This document shows, piece by piece, positions 6,961 through 10,097 of a stretch of DNA of 10,097 nucleotides. The stretch lies in contig JAAZOE010000059.1 in NCBI GenBank assembly GCA_012797915.1, positions 1 through 10,097 on the forward strand. Reading direction: 5' to 3'. The notes under the pieces were generated by a model that ran no database searches, was not told where the DNA came from, and saw nothing but the letters and a program-made list of their open reading frames with translations. Position 1 is the first letter of the stretch. Each line of letters starts with the position of its first letter. Origin of the DNA: Candidatus Zixiibacteriota bacterium (GTDB lineage: Bacteria; Zixibacteria; MSB-5A5; GN15; JAAZOE01). The translations under genes were made by a program, and so were the position numbers.

Positions 6961-6989
6961 GCGCGGGGCGGGTTGGAGGTACAGGGATC

Positions 6990-7403
6990 ATGAAGAAACT
7001 CGGACGGCACCTGTTGGTCGAATTCACGGGTTGCGACGTCGCCACGCTCAACAACCGGGACGCTATCGAGACGGCCTTGAAAGAGGCGGCGCGTCGGGCC
7101 GGGGCGACCATCGTCAATTCGACGTTCCACCAATACAATCCGCACGGTTTATCCGGGGTGGTCGTCATCGCCGAATCGCATATGTCGATCCACACCTGGC
7201 CGGAATACGGCTATGCGGCGGTCGACTTCTTCACCTGCGGCGAACGGGTCGATCCCTGGAAAGCCTGCTGGCATATCAAGGATGCCCTGGCGGGGCGCGA
7301 CATGTATCCCCGGGAAGTTTCCCGCGGCATTCCCAGCGCCGGAGACGAGATCATTCCGCACAAGCCGCGGCCGGAAGAGGCGTACCGCGGCGGCCATGCG
7401 TAG
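6990..7403 (+). CDS. speD: S-adenosylmethionine decarboxylase proenzyme
   Basis: 137 aa, typical of the short prokaryotic (Thermotoga/Bacillus-type) class. It decarboxylates S-adenosylmethionine to give the aminopropyl donor for spermidine. The proenzyme cleaves itself between E62 and S63 in AESHMSIHTWPE, turning S63 into the pyruvoyl cofactor; H68 (processing) and C83 (proton donor, FFTCGE) are both in place, at the same numbers as I recall for the Thermotoga maritima enzyme. GGAGGT at 6975-6980, 9 nt before the ATG, fixes the start. An in-frame extension back to 6864 overlaps the regulator gene and is rejected. The C-terminal tail after about residue 120 (IPSAGDEIIPHKPRPEE...) is somewhat longer than in compact homologues. 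The gene lies 29 nt after the regulator and 13 nt before the ornithine decarboxylase gene. Confidence 0.97.
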   Translation: MKKLGRHLLVEFTGCDVATLNNRDAIETALKEAARRAGATIVNSTFHQYNPHGLSGVVVIAESHMSIHTWPEYGYAAVDFFTCGERVDPWKACWHIKDALAGRDMYPREVSRGIPSAGDEIIPHKPRPEEAYRGGHA

Positions 7404-7416
7404 GGGGGCTGAGGCG

Positions 7417-8574
7417 ATGAAAGCGATCACGCTGAAGAGCCGTCAATCCAATCGATATTTATCGGCCGCCGACCGCGCCCGGGTCGCGGAAACGGCCAAG
7501 ACCGTCGCCCCGCCGTTCATGATTCTGCGAACATCGGTGGTGACCGCCAACCTGGCCCGTCTGCGGGCGGCCATTCCCCGGGCGGAAGTGTTTTACGCCG
7601 TCAAGGCCAACAACCATCCGGCCATTCTGGAAACGCTTCACCGTCACGGTTGCTCGTTCGACATTTCCTCGCATCGCGAACTGGCGACGCTGGCGGCCAT
7701 GGGGGTTGGTCCGGAGGCGACGATTCACAGCAACCCGATCAAGAGCATTCCCGAATTCGACGCCGCCGTGGAAGGGGGCGCCCGGGTATTCGTGGCCGAC
7801 AATATTTTCGAACTGGATAAATTCGCCAAATACGGAGATCACGCCGGAGTCCTGCTTCGATTCAAAACCGCCTATGGCGGGTCGGTGGTCAACCTGTCGT
7901 ATAAATTCGGCGCCGACCCGGCCGATATCCCGGCGATGCTTGACCGGATCAAGGAACTGGGGCTGACGTTCAAAGGATTCTGTTTCCATGTCGGGTCCCA
8001 ATGCACGGCAATCGATAAATATACCCGCTGTATCGAAACCGCGCGGGAGTTAATCGCCCTGGCCGCTTCCAAAGGCCTGGCGACGGAAATACTCGATATC
8101 GGGGGCGGATTCCCGATTCCGTACACTGATGAGGTCCCGGCCATCGAGGCAATCGGGGCGGAGATCTCCTCCGCCCTCAAGGCGCAAATTGCCCCGGACA
8201 TCAAGGTCGTTTGCGAACCGGGTCGGTTCATCTGCGGCGACGCCATGACGCTGTTGTCCTCGGTGATCGGCAAGACGGTTCGCGACGGCGTGACCTGGTA
8301 TTACATCGACGACGGCCTGTACGGGTCGTTCTCCGGCCGGTTGTACGACCAGTGCAGCTATCCGATTCTGACCAACCGCAACACGACCTGGGAAAAGGCC
8401 GTCCTGGCGGGGCCGACCTGCGATTCGTTCGATGTCATCTACAACGACTGCCTTCTGCCGCCGCTCTCGGTTGGGGACCTGTTGATTTTCCCGGCCATGG
8501 GCGCCTATTGCACTGTTTCGGCCAGCGATTTCAACGGCTTGAAACTGACCAAGGTGGTCGTGGTAGACTGGTAA
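7417..8574 (+). CDS. Ornithine/lysine decarboxylase, fold type III (alanine-racemase-like)
   Basis: 385 aa. A PLP enzyme of the eukaryotic-type ornithine decarboxylase family, expected to make putrescine from ornithine. K63 in FYAVKANN binds PLP. Further marks are HVGSQC, the glycine loop DIGGGFP, the phosphate contact CEPGRF, the DDGLYGSF segment, and GPTCD (332-336), whose C335 and D336 match the catalytic cysteine and substrate-binding aspartate of ornithine decarboxylase from the partner subunit. MGAYCTVSASDFNG near the C-terminus is also family-typical. These features argue against diaminopimelate or carboxynorspermidine decarboxylase, but lysine use cannot be excluded. The start at 7417 follows a G-run (7404-7408) 13 nt after the speD stop; an ATG at 7396 overlapping that stop would add seven residues. 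The frame stays open to 7213 within speD, which I reject. Confidence 0.9.
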   Translation: MKAITLKSRQSNRYLSAADRARVAETAKTVAPPFMILRTSVVTANLARLRAAIPRAEVFYAVKANNHPAILETLHRHGCSFDISSHRELATLAAMGVGPEATIHSNPIKSIPEFDAAVEGGARVFVADNIFELDKFAKYGDHAGVLLRFKTAYGGSVVNLSYKFGADPADIPAMLDRIKELGLTFKGFCFHVGSQCTAIDKYTRCIETARELIALAASKGLATEILDIGGGFPIPYTDEVPAIEAIGAEISSALKAQIAPDIKVVCEPGRFICGDAMTLLSSVIGKTVRDGVTWYYIDDGLYGSFSGRLYDQCSYPILTNRNTTWEKAVLAGPTCDSFDVIYNDCLLPPLSVGDLLIFPAMGAYCTVSASDFNGLKLTKVVVVDW

Positions 8575-8596
8575 CCATTCCCTGCGAAGGACGGAC

Positions 8597-9490
8597 ATGA
8601 TGGAGCCGAAAAAAGACGACTATATCTATGAACAGTCGATGGAAGACCTTTGGAACGTCTGGTTCACGGAACTGCATCAGGGGAAATCGGGGCTGACGGT
8701 CAAGGTCAGCCGGCTGGTGGAATCGACCACCTCCCCGTTCCAGCGGATCGACATTATCGAGACCGAGGAGTTCGGCAAGGCGCTGGTGCTGTACGGGTCG
8801 CTGATGGTGGCCGAGCGGGACACCGATTCATACAATGAGATGCTGGCCCATGTGCCTTTGTTCGTCCATCCCAACCCGGCCGAGGTATTGATCATCGGCG
8901 GCGGCGACGGCGGCTGCCTGACCAACGTGTTGCGTCACCCCGAAGTCGGGCGGTGCACCATGTGCGAGATCGACGGGATGGTGGTGGAGGTGTCGAAGAG
9001 GCATTTCCCCCGGCTGGGGGTTGGGTTCGATGACAAACGCAGCCGGCTGGTAATCAACGACGGCAAGAAGTTTATTGAGGAAACCAGCGAGAAGTTCGAT
9101 ATCGTATTGCTGGACCTGTCCGACCCGGTCGGGCCGGCGGCCGACCTGTTCCAGAAGCCGTTTCATCAGAAGGTGTACGAACGGTTGAATAACGACGGCA
9201 TCCTGGTGGCGCAGTCGGAGTCTCCCCTGTTCAATCCGGAGACGGTCAAGCAGATGTATCATAACCTGCGGGAGGTTTTCCCGATCGTCCGGATGTACAC
9301 CTGTCATATGCCAATCTATCCATCGGCCCTGTGGTCGTTCGCGTTTTGTTCGAAGAAGTACGATCCACTGGAGGATTTCGATCAGGTCCGGTACGACAAT
9401 ACGGATTTGAAGGCCTGCACCTATTATAATGATGCCGTGCATTTCGGGGCGTTTGCCTTGCCGAGGTACGTGCAGGCGTTGATTGGTTGA
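8597..9490 (+). CDS. speE: Spermidine synthase
   Basis: 297 aa. It transfers the aminopropyl group from decarboxylated S-adenosylmethionine to putrescine, giving spermidine and methylthioadenosine. The first 60 or so residues form the small beta domain; the rest is a Rossmann methyltransferase-like fold with GGGDGG (101-106), acidic ribose contact E124, D155 in INDG, and the active-site pair D173/D176 in DLSDPVGPA, then Y241 in YPSALWSF. Q49 and Y79 are also where substrate-binding residues fall in the human enzyme as I recall it. Position 80 is Asn where bacterial enzymes usually have His (Y-H-E) and the human one Gln. The site GAAGGA (8586-8591) serves the ATG at 8597 or the adjacent one at 8600. 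It is the last gene of the operon, 22 nt after the decarboxylase. Confidence 0.97.
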   Translation: MMEPKKDDYIYEQSMEDLWNVWFTELHQGKSGLTVKVSRLVESTTSPFQRIDIIETEEFGKALVLYGSLMVAERDTDSYNEMLAHVPLFVHPNPAEVLIIGGGDGGCLTNVLRHPEVGRCTMCEIDGMVVEVSKRHFPRLGVGFDDKRSRLVINDGKKFIEETSEKFDIVLLDLSDPVGPAADLFQKPFHQKVYERLNNDGILVAQSESPLFNPETVKQMYHNLREVFPIVRMYTCHMPIYPSALWSFAFCSKKYDPLEDFDQVRYDNTDLKACTYYNDAVHFGAFALPRYVQALIG

Positions 9491-9498
9491 GGGAAAGA

Positions 9499-9527
9499 AG
9501 TAGTCAGGAGCACAGGGCTCATGACCT
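9499..9527. repeat. Palindromic intergenic repeat, copy 1
   Basis: Left arm AGTAGTCAGGAGCAC (9499-9513), one base, then right arm GGGCTCATGACCT (9515-9527). The core 9503-9511 pairs with 9517-9525 with one mismatch. It begins 9 nt after the speE stop and has no T-run, so it resembles a REP-type element more than an intrinsic terminator, though it may protect or end the operon mRNA. Confidence 0.7.
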
Positions 9528-9580
9528 ACAAAACATTCCGGCCGATTCGCCGAGTAGCCTAGATAAATCGGGAACGAAAC

Positions 9581-9910
9581 CTACCTGACTCGGCCGCGTC
9601 TCACCCGTCCGAATCGCGAGCGCTTGAATCCGCAGGTAACATGCGTTGTTTGTAAGTTACGCGAGTCGAGATCGGACAATTCCCACTGGCCAGCCTCGGT
9701 CGATTGCAGCTCCTGACGTGTCAGCGAATGAAAATACCGCCGGGGATTGCCGTGACAGTTGGGATCGCTGCACGGGCTTCCCGTCCGTCGCAACGTCAAT
9801 TCAAAACGATGTACCCATGCTTCATCCGAATTCCATTTCGTTCCGAGAAGGTGGCGGTGAAGGCGTTTTCGGCCCAAATGGACAGCCTTCTGCATGTGTA
9901 GTCCGTGCAT
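9581..9910 (-). CDS. Doubtful small hypothetical protein between palindromic repeats
   Basis: 109 codons on the minus strand, convergent with the spermidine operon. The translation is basic and reads like protein rather than noise: a W/H/F-rich first half (GTKWNSDEAWVHRFELTL), a C-x4-C pair followed by RRYFHSLTRQEL, then GQWELSDLDSRNL and TTHVTCGFKRSRFGRV. I recognise no family; three cysteines and several histidines could bind metal. There is no HUH or DDE transposase motif. No clear ribosome site precedes either possible ATG (9910 or 9895). Its whole length lies between two repeat copies, so it may be noncoding filler of a repeat-associated segment, or the small cargo of one. Longer plus-strand frames overlap it and look less protein-like. 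Confidence 0.4.
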   Translation of the reverse strand: MHGLHMQKAVHLGRKRLHRHLLGTKWNSDEAWVHRFELTLRRTGSPCSDPNCHGNPRRYFHSLTRQELQSTEAGQWELSDLDSRNLQTTHVTCGFKRSRFGRVRRGRVR

Positions 9911-9930
9911 TGTTCCATCCGTGCAGATGG

Positions 9931-9969
9931 AGTAGTCAGGAGCACTCGCAGTAGAGGGGCTCCTGACCT
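9931..9969. repeat. Palindromic intergenic repeat, copy 2
   Basis: It has the same left arm AGTAGTCAGGAGCAC (9931-9945, 15/15 identical to copy 1) and right arm GGGCTCCTGACCT (9957-9969, 12/13 identical), separated here by 11 nt. The 9-bp stem 9935-9943 with 9959-9967 is perfect. Conserved arms with a variable loop are typical of a dispersed palindromic family. Confidence 0.75.
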
Positions 9970-10021
9970 TGTATGTTGATTTCCAAGTGATTTTTATATT
10001 CCAACGGACCGGGATGAAACT

Positions 10022-10038
10022 GTTCCTGACCTGAGGTC
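10022..10038. repeat. Possible partial third repeat
   Basis: GTTCCTGACCTGAGGTC shares TCCTGACCT with the right arm of copy 2 and carries its own small palindrome GACCTGAGGTC (10028-10038). No left arm is seen upstream, so this is either a decayed copy or chance similarity. Confidence 0.3.
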
Positions 10039-10097
10039 GTCAAGCCTGGTTTGTAGATAAGTTCTCCCGGCCCGTTGACGGATGACGCGACGCCGAA

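Larger units (their letters stand above)
9491..10097. other. Gene-poor region with palindromic repeats
   Basis: 607 nt without a recognised gene. It contains two copies of a palindromic repeat, a doubtful 109-codon frame between them, a further CCTGACCT-containing palindrome (10025-10038), and unassigned sequence to the window edge. No tRNA or known RNA family was seen, and no clear intrinsic terminator for speE other than the first repeat hairpin. Confidence 0.6.

Noticed and set aside
6864..6989. N-terminal extension of speD overlapping the regulator
   Set aside because: SpeD proteins begin at MKKLGRHLLVEF-like sequence; GGAGGT precedes the ATG at 6990 and catalytic numbering then fits the family.
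7213..7416. N-terminal extension of the decarboxylase into speD
   Set aside because: The extension reads speD codons in another frame and looks like arginine/proline noise; the ATG at 7417 gives normal family length.
9646..9954. 102-codon plus-strand frame
   Set aside because: It runs into repeat copy 2, has no ribosome site and overlaps the more protein-like minus frame.
9936..10097. Minus-strand frame open from the window edge to a stop at 9936-9938 (54 codons)
   Set aside because: Its end lies inside the palindromic repeat and its GQE motifs come from the repeat core, so it is more likely noncoding. A C-terminal fragment of a gene beyond the edge cannot be excluded.
9491..10097. CRISPR array, tRNA or transposase in the repeat region
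   Set aside because: Only two full repeat copies with irregular spacing, no cloverleaf, and no HUH or DDE motif in any frame.

Overview
The window is GC-rich bacterial DNA. A predicted outer-membrane beta-barrel protein and a lipoprotein point to a diderm (Gram-negative type) organism. The secreted FN3/dockerin protein without any cellulosome genes and the GC-rich intergenic palindromes would fit an uncultured lineage such as the Zixibacteria or another FCB-related group. That taxonomic guess is from gene style only and is weak. No plasmid, phage or CRISPR signature is visible.

Left half (1-6044), all genes on the minus strand. Read in the direction of transcription they are: a small outer-membrane barrel protein (6044-5505), a lipoprotein coupled to it 12 nt later (5492-4929), an intrinsic terminator, dihydrolipoamide dehydrogenase lpdA (4828-3437), a 489-nt gap with several hairpins and an orphan intrinsic terminator, then a 945-aa secreted multidomain protein ending in a type I dockerin (2947-110), followed by a terminator at the window edge.

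Centre (6045-6414) is a divergent control region. A leftward sigma70-type promoter (TTGACC-17-TATACT) serves the barrel/lipoprotein pair. A rightward promoter (TTGACA-17-TATATA) is followed by two GTTTA...TAAAC palindromes whose centres are 21 bp apart. They lie just before the start of an XRE-cupin regulator.

Right half (6415-9490) is a compact plus-strand spermidine operon: XRE-cupin regulator, speD (S-adenosylmethionine decarboxylase), a fold III ornithine decarboxylase and speE (spermidine synthase), with gaps of 29, 13 and 22 nt. Together the enzymes make a full route: ornithine to putrescine, S-adenosylmethionine to its decarboxylated form, and the two joined to give spermidine. The regulator is a good candidate for polyamine-responsive control of its own operon.

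Right edge (9491-10097) has no recognised gene. It holds two copies of a palindromic repeat (9499-9527 and 9931-9969) that bracket a 109-codon minus-strand frame of unknown nature. The strongest leads are the paired operators at the spermidine operon, the repeat-bracketed frame, and the unexplained hairpin-rich gap upstream of the dockerin gene. I did not find a clearly new multi-gene system.
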